Assembly (NCBI RefSeq): GCF_014650875.1
Contig: NZ_BMVU01000036.1
Location: forward strand, 1-64,000
DNA from: Streptomyces minutiscleroticus
GTDB taxonomy: Bacteria > Actinomycetota > Actinomycetes > Streptomycetales > Streptomycetaceae
Length of the DNA stretch: 64,000 nt
Direction of reading: 5' to 3'
The notes under the pieces are model-generated. The model did not search any database and had not been told where the DNA came from. It was given only the letters and a program-made list of their open reading frames with translations. The position numbers were made by a program, and so were the translations under genes. Positions 25,283 through 34,269 of the stretch are shown piece after piece (position 1 is the stretch's first letter; the number at the start of each line of letters is the position of its first letter).

Positions 25283-26386
25283 TCAGGGGAAGTAGGACTC
25301 CAGCGTGCCGCGGCGCCGGACGTCGAGGGTCGCGCAGTGGAACGAGCCGCCGAACGGCGCGTAGTGCAGCAGGTCGCACGGGATCGGCTCGAAGCCCCAT
25401 CCTTCGAGCGCGCGCAGCATGCCGGTGTGGTGCCGGTCCGCGATGACCCGCTTCTCGTCGACCATCAGGATGTTCATGCTGAGCCACTTGCCGCACATCG
25501 AGGTCACCTTGAGCAGGCTCTCGCGGATCGGGTCGGGCTCGGGGGCGACCAGGATGTCCCAGGAGTCCAGGACGGCGGGCAGCCGGTCGACGTCGACGTA
25601 GTCGGGGTTGACCAGCGCCTTGCCGGGCGCCAGCAGCATGAAGGTCGTGTCGATGTGCATGGGCGTGCGGCAGCGGCTCTCGATCTCGTGGATGCGGTAG
25701 CCGGGCCCGAGGTGGCGGCGCAGCCACTCGATGCCCATGGCGTTGGTGACGTTGCTCCGGGTGACGAACAGGTCGCGTCCCGCCCGTACGAAGTCCGCCG
25801 CGTCGAACACCGGCTCGAACTCGGTGAGGATGTACCGCATGGGCTCACCGGGCCCGGGGATGCGGAAGTCGCCGTCGAACAGCTCGTCGGTGAGCTGCGG
25901 CTTCGGCGCCGACGTCCAGCGCGCGCCGCGCCGGAAGTAGTCCTTGAGGACCGTGCGGTAGGAGTGGGTCTCGAAGTACCGGCACGGCCATGCCATCGGG
26001 GTCTCGATGATCTCGTCACCGATCACGAGCATGCTGTCGCGCGGGCAGGTGTTGCAGAAGCCGCGCGAGGACCAGTCGGGGGTGCCGAAACGCCGCTTGT
26101 GGTCGACCGGGTCCGGCCGCGTGACCGTGACGTCGAGCGACTCCAGCAGGGCGACGAACCGGTCGAGCTCCTCCTGTGCCCGCTCGATCAGCACACGCGG
26201 GTACTTGAAACCCGCGGCGAGCCCCTGCAGCCGGGCCGCCCAGGGCGGGATGTTGCAGGTCACGACCGGGTGGTCGGAGGGGATCGTGGCGTTGTCGAGA
26301 CGCCCGACGACGATCTCCTCCAGGGGGTCCCACTCGTTGTGCGAGCCGACCGGCGACACCAGGGGTGCCGCGGTGCCGTCGGCCAT
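25283..26386 (-). CDS. Arginine:X amidinotransferase (AGAT / StrB1 / CyrA family)
   Basis: A 367-residue amidinotransferase. The family core is complete: RDSMLVIGDEIIETPMAW, HIDTTFMLLAPG with the Asp/His pair, and the nucleophile Cys351 in FGGSFHCATLDVRRRG. These enzymes transfer the amidino group of arginine to an amine: glycine in creatine and cylindrospermopsin pathways, an inosamine phosphate in streptomycin. The ATG at 26386 is chosen; the earlier ATG at 26434 has no spacing to its ribosome site. It is divergent from the second ACP/ketosynthase/hydrolase cassette. Whether it belongs to that pathway or makes a separate guanidino compound cannot be seen. Confidence 0.9.
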   Translation of the reverse strand: MADGTAAPLVSPVGSHNEWDPLEEIVVGRLDNATIPSDHPVVTCNIPPWAARLQGLAAGFKYPRVLIERAQEELDRFVALLESLDVTVTRPDPVDHKRRFGTPDWSSRGFCNTCPRDSMLVIGDEIIETPMAWPCRYFETHSYRTVLKDYFRRGARWTSAPKPQLTDELFDGDFRIPGPGEPMRYILTEFEPVFDAADFVRAGRDLFVTRSNVTNAMGIEWLRRHLGPGYRIHEIESRCRTPMHIDTTFMLLAPGKALVNPDYVDVDRLPAVLDSWDILVAPEPDPIRESLLKVTSMCGKWLSMNILMVDEKRVIADRHHTGMLRALEGWGFEPIPCDLLHYAPFGGSFHCATLDVRRRGTLESYFP

Positions 26387-26855
26387 GGCGGCCCCGCCTT
26401 CGCCGCGCGCGGTCCACGGCCCACGCAAGGACATCCTCGTCCACCTCCGCCGTCAGCATGCACGGTCTCCGCTCCGCCGCCGCGCCCAGCCGCTTCCGCC
26501 GCAGGGAACGGGACTTCACCGTACATGTGATTCGTCATCTTTTGCGTACATCGGGCCAATGCGTCGCCTTCTTGCGCACGGGTACGGGTGCGCGCCCGGC
26601 GCGAGCGGCATGAAGTGGTACGACCCGGGCGCGCTCCGGCGCTCGGGTGACCGCGCGGATGGCCGCGCGGGCGTCAACCGGACGTGCCGTTCGGGCAACC
26701 GGGCTGCCGCCGACACGACGCGGGAGAGTGAATGCGAAGGGGCCGAACGGCCCACGCGGTAGGAAAGGGGACGCACAGGCGCCCGTGGGTGCGGCGGCTC
26801 CGTCCGGACGCCCGGGCCGGGCCTGTGCGACGTCGCCGACCTACTGGAGGGTCCG
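26387..26855. promoter_or_regulatory. Divergent promoter region between amidinotransferase and ACP cassette
   Basis: The 469 bases are non-coding and contain an AT-richer island at about 26515-26560. Two direct copies of CGTACAT (26520-26526 and 26545-26551) are 25 bases apart centre to centre. The spacing of about two and a half helical turns suggests a dimeric regulator site, but no family is recognised. Confidence 0.4.
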
Positions 26856-27089
26856 TTGTCCACCGCTGAAGTGGTGAGTTCGCTGCTCGCACAGCGTTTC
26901 GGTGTCGCCGCGAGCGAACTCGCCGACGAGACGCCGCTGTACCGGCTGCGCCTGGACTCGCTGGCACTGGAGGAACTGCGCGTCATGCTCGAGGACACAC
27001 TGGACGTCGACCTGGACGACATCGTCCTGACCTCGCGGGACACCGTGGGGCGGCTCATGGCGGCCGTCGAGCACGAAGCGGCGGCGTGA
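26856..27089 (+). CDS. Acyl carrier protein
   Basis: A 77-residue carrier protein with attachment site LRLDSLALEEL (Ser35). The start is a TTG at 26856, nine bases after GGAGG (26845-26849 region); no ATG or GTG is placed as well. Its stop overlaps the ketosynthase start (GTGA). As in the cassette at 4.3 kb, the carrier is encoded with a condensing enzyme and an alpha/beta hydrolase, though gene order differs. Confidence 0.88.
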   Translation: MSTAEVVSSLLAQRFGVAASELADETPLYRLRLDSLALEELRVMLEDTLDVDLDDIVLTSRDTVGRLMAAVEHEAAA

Positions 27090-28333
27090 CGCGCGGCCCG
27101 CGGCCCTTCGAGGCCGCGGTGACGGGACTCGGCCTGGTGACCGCCGCCGGGGTGGGGGTGAAGGCCACCTGGCACGCCGTCACCGGGACCGCCAGACCCG
27201 GAAGGGTCGACCGCCACCCCGAACTCGCCGACCTGCCGTGCGACTTCATGTACACCGTCAAGGGCCTGGACGCCGAGGCCGTCCTGAACGCGACCCAGCT
27301 GCGCCTGACGGACCGCTTCGCGCGCCTCGCGGTCGTCGCCGCGCGGGAGGCGGTCGCCGACGCCGGTCTGGACCCGGCCGTGTGGGACGGCAGCCGGGTG
27401 GCCGTGGTGATCGGCTGCGTCCACGGCGGCCTGCCGTTCTACGACGAGCAGCACACCACGATGCTGACGCGCGGCGCCCGGCGCGTCTCGCCGAAGCTGG
27501 CCCCGGTCACCATGGTCAGCGCCCCGGCCGGCAGCGTCTGCGCGGACCTGGGCGCGCGCGGCCCGAGCCTGGCGGTGTCGACCGCCTGCGCCTCCGGGAC
27601 CGTCGCGGTGGGCACCGCCCACCAGATGCTGCGGGCGAACGCGTGCGACATCGCGATCGCCGGCGGCGCGGAGTCCGTCCTGTCCCGGCTGATGATCGCC
27701 AGCGCCTGCCGGCTGAAGGCGGTCTCCACCCGCCGGGACGACCCCCTGACCGCCTGCCGGCCCTTCGACGCCGGACGCGACGGCTTCGTCGTCGGCGAGG
27801 GCGCCGGCGTCCTGGTCCTCGAACGGCCCGAGCACGCGCGCGGGCGGGGCGCCGCGGTCCGCGCCCTCGTCCGCGGCTACGGCGCCTCCAACGACGCCTA
27901 CGCGGCGGTGGCGCCCCACCCCGACGGCGCCGGCGTCGAACAGGCCCTGCGCACCGCCCTCGCCGACGCGGACGTGGCCCCGGACGAGGTCGGGCACGTC
28001 AACGCCCACGGCACCGGGACCGAGCTCAACGACCTGGTCGAGGCCGGAGCGCTGAACAGGACCCTCGGCGACCGTCCCGCGGTCACCTCGACCAAGGCCA
28101 TGACCGGGCACACGCTCGGCGCGGCGGGGGCCATCGAGACCGCGTTCACCGTCCTCGCACTGGAGCAGCAACTGGTCCCGCCGACCGCCAACCTCACCCT
28201 GCCGGACCCGCGGCTGCCCCCGGGCCTGGACATCGTGCGGGACGCCGCCCGCCCCACCGCCATGACCTGCGCGGTCAAGACCTCGATGGGCTTCGGCGGC
28301 CACAACGCCGCCCTGGTCCTGACCCGCGCCTGA
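27086..28333 (+). CDS. Beta-ketoacyl-ACP synthase II-type ketosynthase
   Basis: A 415-residue FabF-like enzyme with Cys168 (STACASGT), His308 (NAHGTGTELND) and His342 with Lys337 (STKAMTGHTLGAAG), so it should condense malonyl-ACP with an acyl primer. Loops near residues 110-150 differ from housekeeping FabF. It is coupled to the ACP by a 4-base overlap. Only one ketosynthase is present, without a chain-length-factor partner, so it is not a minimal type II aromatic PKS. One or a few elongation steps on the adjacent carrier are the likeliest role. Confidence 0.9.
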   Translation: MTRGPRPFEAAVTGLGLVTAAGVGVKATWHAVTGTARPGRVDRHPELADLPCDFMYTVKGLDAEAVLNATQLRLTDRFARLAVVAAREAVADAGLDPAVWDGSRVAVVIGCVHGGLPFYDEQHTTMLTRGARRVSPKLAPVTMVSAPAGSVCADLGARGPSLAVSTACASGTVAVGTAHQMLRANACDIAIAGGAESVLSRLMIASACRLKAVSTRRDDPLTACRPFDAGRDGFVVGEGAGVLVLERPEHARGRGAAVRALVRGYGASNDAYAAVAPHPDGAGVEQALRTALADADVAPDEVGHVNAHGTGTELNDLVEAGALNRTLGDRPAVTSTKAMTGHTLGAAGAIETAFTVLALEQQLVPPTANLTLPDPRLPPGLDIVRDAARPTAMTCAVKTSMGFGGHNAALVLTRA

Positions 28334-28412
28334 ACGACCGCCCGGCCCCGGGCGGGCGACCGCGCACGGCGGCCGCCCACCGGGGGCCGAGGCCCCGGAA
28401 AGGAAACAGCCC

Positions 28413-29324
28413 GTGACCCACGAGGTCGTCCGCTCCCTCACGGCGGGCCGCGTCAGGTACTCCTACCGGCTCCTGCGCCAGGGGCCGCCCGTCATCGAGC
28501 CCGTCCTCGTGCTCGGCGGGGTCCAGCAGGGGATGCACGGCTGGCCGTACATGGACGACGCGCTCGGCCCGCTGGCCGACGTCGTCACCGCCGACCTGCC
28601 CGGCATGGCCAGCGCCGACCCGCTGCCCGACGGCCCGGCCCTGCCCCTGGCGTACACCGCGATCGCGCAGATCCTGGACGACCTGCGCGTCCCGCGCGTC
28701 AACCTCTTCGGCTTCTCCTACGGGGCCGACCTGGCCTACGGCTTCACCCGCCGCTTCCCGCACCGCGTCGCCCGCCTGGCCCTCGGCGGCGTCCCCGCGC
28801 ACGTCTCCGACGCCCAGGCCGCCGCCCTGCACCGCGCCGAGGCCCACCTCGACCGCGGCGACGTCCGCACCTTCGCGGCCCTCGTGGCCGACAGCCTGCT
28901 GTGCACCGACAGCGGCCGCTACATCGCCCGCCGCGACCTCGCCCACCGCTACGTACGGCGCACCCTCGCGCACACCGTCCGCCACTCCCCGCACGCCGCG
29001 GAGTCGCTGCGCCGCGCGGTGACCGAGCGGACCGACTACACCGGTGGCCTCACCGGTGTACCGGCCCTGGTCTTCTGCGGGGAGCACGACACCGTCACCT
29101 CGCCCGACCGCCAGCGCGCCTTCGCCGGCACCATCGCCGACAGCCGGTTCCTCACCATTCCCGACAGCGACCACTGGGTCGTGCTGCAGCGCCCGCACGA
29201 CGTCGCCGATCTCGCGGCGCGCTTCTTCACCGGCCGGTCCCTGGCCGACGCCCCGTGCCGCCGCCGCGTCCCGCGCCCGTCCGGCGCGGTGCCCGCTCCC
29301 CGCGCGGCCGCGTCCGAGTCGTAG
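28413..29324 (+). CDS. Alpha/beta hydrolase of the second ketosynthase/ACP cassette
   Basis: A 303-residue hydrolase from GTG 28413 after GAAAGGAAA. The nucleophile elbow is NLFGFSYGADLAY (Ser102), the acid lies in FCGEHDTVTSP and the His in DSDHWVVLQR. It shares the same landmarks in the same order as the hydrolase at 4515-5609, but lacks the GDSPAGP insertion. It is probably a thioesterase-like or acyl-processing enzyme of the cassette. The gene is 79 bases past the ketosynthase and likely in the same transcript. Confidence 0.87.
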   Translation: MTHEVVRSLTAGRVRYSYRLLRQGPPVIEPVLVLGGVQQGMHGWPYMDDALGPLADVVTADLPGMASADPLPDGPALPLAYTAIAQILDDLRVPRVNLFGFSYGADLAYGFTRRFPHRVARLALGGVPAHVSDAQAAALHRAEAHLDRGDVRTFAALVADSLLCTDSGRYIARRDLAHRYVRRTLAHTVRHSPHAAESLRRAVTERTDYTGGLTGVPALVFCGEHDTVTSPDRQRAFAGTIADSRFLTIPDSDHWVVLQRPHDVADLAARFFTGRSLADAPCRRRVPRPSGAVPAPRAAASES

Positions 29325-29385
29325 CCGCGCCCGGGACGGCGGGCGCGGGAGTCCGCCGCGGGCGGACGGCCGGGGCGCGCGACGG

Positions 29386-29690
29386 TCACAGCGTCCGGGA
29401 GGAGCCGGCGCCCGTCTCCCGCAGATCGGTGTCGATCAGGGCGAAGGTGGCCTCCGGCTGCTCGGTCTGCGGCAGGTGCCCCGCCTCTGGGACGATCTCC
29501 GGCCGCCCGCGGCCCAGCGCGTCGGCGTACGCCGCGCCGTAGGCGGGGGTGACGATGCGGTCGCTCTCCCCCCGGGTCAGGGGGTGGGCACAGCGACGCG
29601 CCCCAGTCGGCGCAGCAGCTCGGAATCGTGCATGCGGGGGTCCCCGGTGAGGACGCACAGGGTTTCCATGTCGGCCTGCCGGACGGCCTG
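29386..29690 (-). pseudogene. C-terminal remnant of an alpha/beta hydrolase, frameshifted
   Basis: Only the last third of a hydrolase is left. One frame encodes METLCVLTGDPRMHDSELLR and LGRVAVPTP. It then stops, and coding continues in another frame as GESDRIVTPAYGAAYADALG and PEAGHLPQTEQPEATFAL, containing the catalytic acid and His regions. Loss of one C in the C-run near 29583 would explain the shift. The N-terminal two thirds, including the nucleophile, are absent, so the gene is dead irrespective of the frameshift. Confidence 0.65.
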
Positions 29691-29695
29691 CCGCC

Positions 29696-29827
29696 GGTCA
29701 CAAGGTCTCCGACCAGGTGCTCGCGGCGCACTTCGCGCCCCTGTCCGACGCGGACCGCTCGACCCTGCTCGCCCTGCTCGCCCTGCCCGCCCTGCTCCGG
29801 CGCATCGTCGGGGAGGCGGACGCGTGA
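29696..29827 (+). pseudogene. Possible C-terminal remnant of a MarR-type regulator
   Basis: A short stretch without a start codon encodes VSDQVLAAHFAPLSDADRST and then LLALLALPALLRRIVGEADA before TGA at 29825. It looks like the C-terminal helix region of MarR proteins. It lies head to head with the hydrolase remnant, with the N-terminal halves of both missing at the junction near 29690. This fits a deletion across a divergent regulator/hydrolase pair. The family call is tentative. Confidence 0.4.
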
Positions 29828-29946
29828 TCCGGGCGGCGGGTGCACACGGTGTCACACCCGCGCCGCCCAACAGTGTGTCCGGCGACCGCCACCGGTGACG
29901 GGCGCGCCGCGGCGTCCGGCCGCCGCGGCGCGGCCGCCGGTGCGCC

Positions 29947-31146
29947 TCACAACGGCCGGCCCGGCCAGGCGAGCAGGCGCGCGCCGAGCACCGCGGTCTG
30001 CAGGGCGTAGCGGTGGGCGGGGTCGGCGGGGTCGCAGCCGGTCAGGGTGTGGATGCGCTCCAGCCGGTAGGTGAGTGCGCGCACGCTGAGCGACAGCTCC
30101 CGCGCGGCCGCGGCGGCCACGCAGCCCGCGTCGAAGTACGCCGTGAGGGTGTCCAGCAGCGGCTGCGCCCCGCCGCGCGCCTGCTCCAGCGGGCCCAGCG
30201 TGTAGCGCACCAGGTCCACCAGCGCCTGCCGGTCCCGGGCGAGGACGGGGAAGACCAGCAGGTCGGCGGCGCGCAGGACGGGATCGTCCAGGCCCATGCG
30301 CTGGGCCACGTCCAGCGCGTTGAGGGCCTCTTCATAGCTGTGCCCGATGCCGACGACCCCCTCCCGGGGCCGTCCGACGGCGACCTGGCTGTCGCCGGTG
30401 GCGGCGTACACCAGCTTGGCGAAGTGGGTGAGCACCTCGTCCTGGTCGCCCGGGGCGATGCACACCATCCGCCCGTCCTTGGTGGTGAACAGGATGCGGC
30501 GGTTCTCGAAGCGCGCGAACAGCTCCCCGGACACCTGCCGGGGCACGGAGTCGGCCTCGTCGTACTTCTCCGGCCCCTCGGCCACCGCGACGGCGTGGGC
30601 GCGCGACAGGCGCAGCCCGAAGCGCTCGCACCGCGAGGCGAGGCGCCCCGGGTCCCCGCGCCCGTGCAGCAGGTCGTCGACGAACTCGCGCCGGGCCGCC
30701 TCCTCCTTGCGGACCACGAGCCGCTGCGCGCGCTCGTAGCCGTCGGCGAAGGCGTCGACCGCCTGCTCGATCACGGTCAGGACGCTGTCCGGGTCACTGC
30801 CCGCGGGTCTGCTGCGGCGCCCCGCCGCGAGGTGCGCGCGCACCAGGGCGCGCCAGCCCTGCCCGGCCTCGGCCGCCCGGGCGCCCAGGGCCCTGCGGGA
30901 CTCGATCTCGTCGCGGTTCAGACGGCGTCCCGTGGCGGCGGCGTCCGCGAGGATCTCCTCGAAGCCCTCCAGGAACGCCTCGGTGACGGGGGCCCCGGGG
31001 AGGGACGCGGGCGTGCCTGCCTCCGTCCGTGCGGCCGCAGTGCGGAACGGGTCCGGGTCCGGGCCCGGGACAGGGTCCACGGCGGACCGGGATCCGCTCG
31101 CGGCCGCACGTGCGAGGCTGTTTCTCCTGGGGTCGGCCGTTCGCAC
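29947..31146 (-). CDS. PucR/CdaR-type helix-turn-helix regulator with GGDEF-like domain
   Basis: A 399-residue regulator. Residues about 60-200 are helical, 200-330 match the GGDEF-like region of CdaR/PucR proteins, and the C-terminal PucR helix-turn-helix includes LLDTLTAYFDAGCVAAAA then ELSLSVRALTYRLERIHTLT. The GTG at 31146 is 10 bases after GGAGG; the longer frame to 31434 is not conserved-looking. Family members control catabolic or developmental genes. No obvious target lies next to it except the hydrolase remnant. Confidence 0.85.
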   Translation of the reverse strand: MRTADPRRNSLARAAASGSRSAVDPVPGPDPDPFRTAAARTEAGTPASLPGAPVTEAFLEGFEEILADAAATGRRLNRDEIESRRALGARAAEAGQGWRALVRAHLAAGRRSRPAGSDPDSVLTVIEQAVDAFADGYERAQRLVVRKEEAARREFVDDLLHGRGDPGRLASRCERFGLRLSRAHAVAVAEGPEKYDEADSVPRQVSGELFARFENRRILFTTKDGRMVCIAPGDQDEVLTHFAKLVYAATGDSQVAVGRPREGVVGIGHSYEEALNALDVAQRMGLDDPVLRAADLLVFPVLARDRQALVDLVRYTLGPLEQARGGAQPLLDTLTAYFDAGCVAAAAARELSLSVRALTYRLERIHTLTGCDPADPAHRYALQTAVLGARLLAWPGRPL

Positions 31147-31876
31147 GGGCGTCACACCTCCGTTGCGTTGGTCGGTACGGGCTGCGTCAGCGCCTGTGCG
31201 GGCGCCGGGGACCGGAGCGGGTGCCGATCGGGTGTCCGTCCTCGCCGGCGACGGCCGTCCCCTCGGTCCGCGCGGCCGTGCGGGCGACCGCGGGAGCCGG
31301 GTGGGGCGGCTCGCCGAACGGTGCGGCGCGACGGTGTCACCGCCGTGGCGCCTGTCCGCGGGGCGGGACCGAAGGGCCCGTCCGGTGCCGTCACGCCCCT
31401 CACGGACCGGACCGGCCCCGCCGGGCGGCGTCATGGATCAGCGGGAGGAAGGGGGAACCGGGCCGGCGCCGTCGGTATCGGGGACGGCGTCGCGGGCACT
31501 GCCGCCGGTGCGCGCACGGAGGGCGGCGCGCAGATGGATGATCCGCTCCATGCCGTGCCCCCCGTGACGTCGGCCGACCGGCTGCCGAACACCCGGCGAC
31601 ACACCTGGCGCCGGGGGACAGCCGATACCTCGAATGAGCAAAAGCCCGGACACATTGTACCGTAATCCGGTTGCCGGAAAGGGCGGCGAAAGGCGTCGGG
31701 CCGCGGGGAGGGCGTCCGCGGCCGGGGCACCCCCTGAGCGGGCACGTTCCGCAGGCGTTCGGCGAGTGCGCGTAGGACCGGCTCACAGGGGTCTTCGCCC
31801 GGTGCGCGCACCGGGTTTGTCCGCCGCGGGAAAACGGAGGGCATGGGAGAGGACTTCGGGGGTAAGGGCGGAAAGT
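31147..31876. other. Non-coding interval between the PucR and anti-sigma kinase genes
   Basis: The 730 bases separate divergent genes and contain no frame with recognisable protein. A 71-codon leftward frame (31438-31653) was considered but has no ribosome site or family likeness. An AT-richer patch near 31645-31675 (CATTGTACCGTAATCC) is the best promoter candidate for the rightward gene. Confidence 0.5.
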
Positions 31877-32353
31877 ATGAACGGGGTCACGAAGGTGGTT
31901 TGGATGGAACCGGTCTCGCGCGAGGAGGATTCCGTACCCGGCGTCACTCCTCCTGAGGTCACGGCGAGTCTGGACGGTGACGGGGGGTGTATCGCCCAGG
32001 CCCGGGACCTGGCCACGGAGTTCCTCACCCGGGTGCAGGGCGAGTACGGTCTGCCGGTCTCCGCACGGGCCATGGACCTGACACAGCTGGTGGTGAGCGA
32101 ACTCGTCACCAACGCGCTCAAGTACGCGCCCGGTCCGATCCTTCTGCAGCTGCGCATCTGGGTCGACCTGATAGAGGTCACCATCTGGGACAGCAACCCG
32201 GTGCTGCCGATGGCCCGGGTGGCCGACCCCGGCCGGGTGGGCCAGCACGGCCTGGAGATCGTGATGGCGGTGGTGGAGAGCTTCCAGGCGCACCGGGGGC
32301 CGACGGGCAAGCGGATCACCGCGCGCATCGCCCTCCTCGACGGCCTCGACTGA
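31877..32353 (+). CDS. ATP-binding anti-sigma-type kinase (RsbW/SpoIIAB-like, HATPase_c_2)
   Basis: A 158-residue single-domain GHKL protein: N box in LVVSELVTNALKYAPGP, G1 box in IWDSNP and G2 box in GQHGLEIVMAV. It lacks a sensor and a phospho-accepting His. Such proteins bind sigma factors or phosphorylate STAS antagonists; streptomycetes have dozens. A STAS protein is encoded 3.3 kb downstream and a SpoIIE phosphatase at 20.6 kb, but no direct link is shown. The ATG at 31877 has GGAAAG just upstream. Confidence 0.87.
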   Translation: MNGVTKVVWMEPVSREEDSVPGVTPPEVTASLDGDGGCIAQARDLATEFLTRVQGEYGLPVSARAMDLTQLVVSELVTNALKYAPGPILLQLRIWVDLIEVTIWDSNPVLPMARVADPGRVGQHGLEIVMAVVESFQAHRGPTGKRITARIALLDGLD

Positions 32354-32520
32354 CCGCCCCGGCCGGCACCGGCGGACCGCCACGGCGACCGCGACGGCGA
32401 CCGCCCCGAGCGCCGAACGGCCCTCCCCGACTCCGGGCGGCGGGCCGAACACACCGTCCTCCGCCGACCGGTGCCGTATATCCGTACCCCCGTGCCCGAG
32501 CGCTCGGCTACCTTCGCGGT

Positions 32521-33213
32521 ATGGACTCCGCGACCCTCCTCCTTCATCTGCGCAGCGAGTTGACCGCCTTCCGGGACTGCCTGAGCGGTGACGTGACCGC
32601 ACCGGTGGAGCACTGCGGCGACTGGACCCTGTACGACCTCGCGGACCACCTGGGGAGAGAGAACCTCTGGGCGGCGACCGCGGTCACCCACGGGCACGGC
32701 GACGACGCGTCCCCCGCGGCTCCGCGGGAACGGGCAGCGCTGACACGGTGGTTCGACACCACGTCCGCGACGCTGCTGCGGGCCCTGGACACCGATCCGG
32801 CCACTGAGGCGTGGACGTTCCACCCGCCGCACACGGTGGGTTTCTGGCAGCGGCGGCGCTGCCTGGAGACGCTCGTGCACCGCTGGGACGCCCAGCACGC
32901 GCTCGGTACACCGGAGCCGCTCGACGCCGAACTGGCCGGTGAGGGCATCGCCGAGGTCTTCGACACCATGGCGCCGCGGCAGGTGGTCCGGGGCCGTGCG
33001 ACCGTCCCGCGGGTCGCGCTCCGGCTGACCGCCACGGACACCGGAGAGAGCTGGACGTACGGCCCGGGCGCCCCCGTCGCCGTGCTCAGCGGCACCGCCG
33101 AGGACCTCCTGCTGACCCTGTGGGGGCGGCTGCCGGGCGCGGGCGGCTCCCTCGTGTGGGAAGGCGACCGGCAGGCGGGGCAACGCGTACTGGACGGTCC
33201 GCTGGTGCCCTGA
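32521..33213 (+). CDS. Maleylpyruvate isomerase family mycothiol-dependent enzyme (DinB-like fold)
   Basis: A 230-residue protein with the N-terminal four-helix metal-binding domain: His in LADHLGRENLW, and Glu/His in CLETLVHRWDAQHA. The small C-terminal domain typical of the family follows (LTLWGRLPGAGG). Members use mycothiol as cofactor, for instance in gentisate degradation, although most actinobacterial copies have no known substrate. It begins at ATG 32521. No aromatic catabolic genes lie nearby, so function stays at family level. Confidence 0.88.
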   Translation: MDSATLLLHLRSELTAFRDCLSGDVTAPVEHCGDWTLYDLADHLGRENLWAATAVTHGHGDDASPAAPRERAALTRWFDTTSATLLRALDTDPATEAWTFHPPHTVGFWQRRRCLETLVHRWDAQHALGTPEPLDAELAGEGIAEVFDTMAPRQVVRGRATVPRVALRLTATDTGESWTYGPGAPVAVLSGTAEDLLLTLWGRLPGAGGSLVWEGDRQAGQRVLDGPLVP

Positions 33214-33405
33214 CCGCGCACCCTCCCGGACACGTCCTCCCCGGATGCGGCCGGCTCTCCGCCGCACCGCCCCCTTGCTCTCCGCGGGAAGGGCGACGGG
33301 CATGGCCGCCCGTCGCCCGCCGTGTGCCCCGGGGACGGTGCGGCGGAGCCGCGGCAGCGGTTCGCCGTCGGCGCCGCGGCCGCACGGGGCGGGGCGGTCC
33401 GCCTG

Positions 33406-34014
33406 TCAGATGCCGAACTCCGCGGGCGGGACACCGAGGGCCGCGCATGCCTCACGGACGGCGTACTGCTCGGACATCTCGAAGTGCCCGTCCGCACCGG
33501 CGACGACGATGCCGGTCTGGATGACCGCGCGGGCCTCCGCCGGCTTCTTGGCGGCCTTGGCGATCTCCTGGAGCACCTCGGCCTTGCCCAGCTCGAAGTT
33601 GGCGACGAGCCGGTCCACGTGCCGGTTGAACCGCTGGCGGAGCTGGTCGGCGGGGAAGTTCTGCAGCACCTCGTTGGTGACGATCAGCTCCTCGACGCGC
33701 TGGCGCTCCGCCGGCTCCACGTGCCCGTCGGCCGCGGCCACCAGGGCGCACATCGCCATGCTGGCGTCCCGGTAGGCGCCGCTCTTCAGCTCGGTCTTCG
33801 CCGCGGCGAGCTGGGACTTGAGCAGTCCGATCAGCTGGGCCCTGGAGCCGCCGGAGGACGAGCCCGACCCGTGACCGCCGTGCTGCCCCTGTCCGTAAGG
33901 GCTGTTCCCCTGTCCGTAGGGGCTGTTCCCCTGTCCGTGCCCGCCCGCACCCCGGGAACCCTGGGACTGCTGGAGATTCTTGGCCTGATCCTTGATCCGG
34001 TCCCACATCGCCAC
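33406..34014 (-). CDS. TerB-family tellurite-resistance-like protein
   Basis: A 202-residue protein. After an N-terminal helix (MWDRIKDQAKNLQQSQ) comes a Gly/Gln/Tyr-rich stretch with the repeat GQGNSPY twice, then a TerB domain with two acidic metal sites, ADGHVEPAE and ADGHFEMSEQ. TerB proteins act at the membrane in tellurite and stress responses, usually with TerD-family partners, none of which is here. GTG 34014 is preferred because GAGG lies 8 bases upstream; ATG 34008 and GTG 34023 are alternatives. Confidence 0.88.
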   Translation of the reverse strand: MAMWDRIKDQAKNLQQSQGSRGAGGHGQGNSPYGQGNSPYGQGQHGGHGSGSSSGGSRAQLIGLLKSQLAAAKTELKSGAYRDASMAMCALVAAADGHVEPAERQRVEELIVTNEVLQNFPADQLRQRFNRHVDRLVANFELGKAEVLQEIAKAAKKPAEARAVIQTGIVVAGADGHFEMSEQYAVREACAALGVPPAEFGI

Positions 34015-34269
34015 TGGTGCCACCTCGGCTTCTGCTGCCTGTCCGTGTTCGGTCGTCGGTCGCGTTCTCCGCGGTCCGTCAGGTCAACGCCTCCGGGAGC
34101 GGCCGGGTTCCCGCACGGCAAAGCGGAAGCAAAGAAATCATCCGGGAGAGGGAGCACGCGACGGCCCGGCGGGGCCTGCGCCGGGCGTCCGCGCGGGACG
34201 CCTGCGCGGACGCCCGCGGCCGGTCCCATACTGGGTGTGCCGGAGCACACAGCACCAGAGGAGCCGCAC

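Noticed and set aside
27086..28333. Minimal type II aromatic PKS
   Set aside because: Only one ketosynthase with an intact Cys is present; there is no chain-length factor, ketoreductase or cyclase.
31438..31653. 71-codon minus-strand frame containing MERIIHLRAALRART
   Set aside because: No ribosome binding site at either possible start, no recognised family, and poor codon-position bias.
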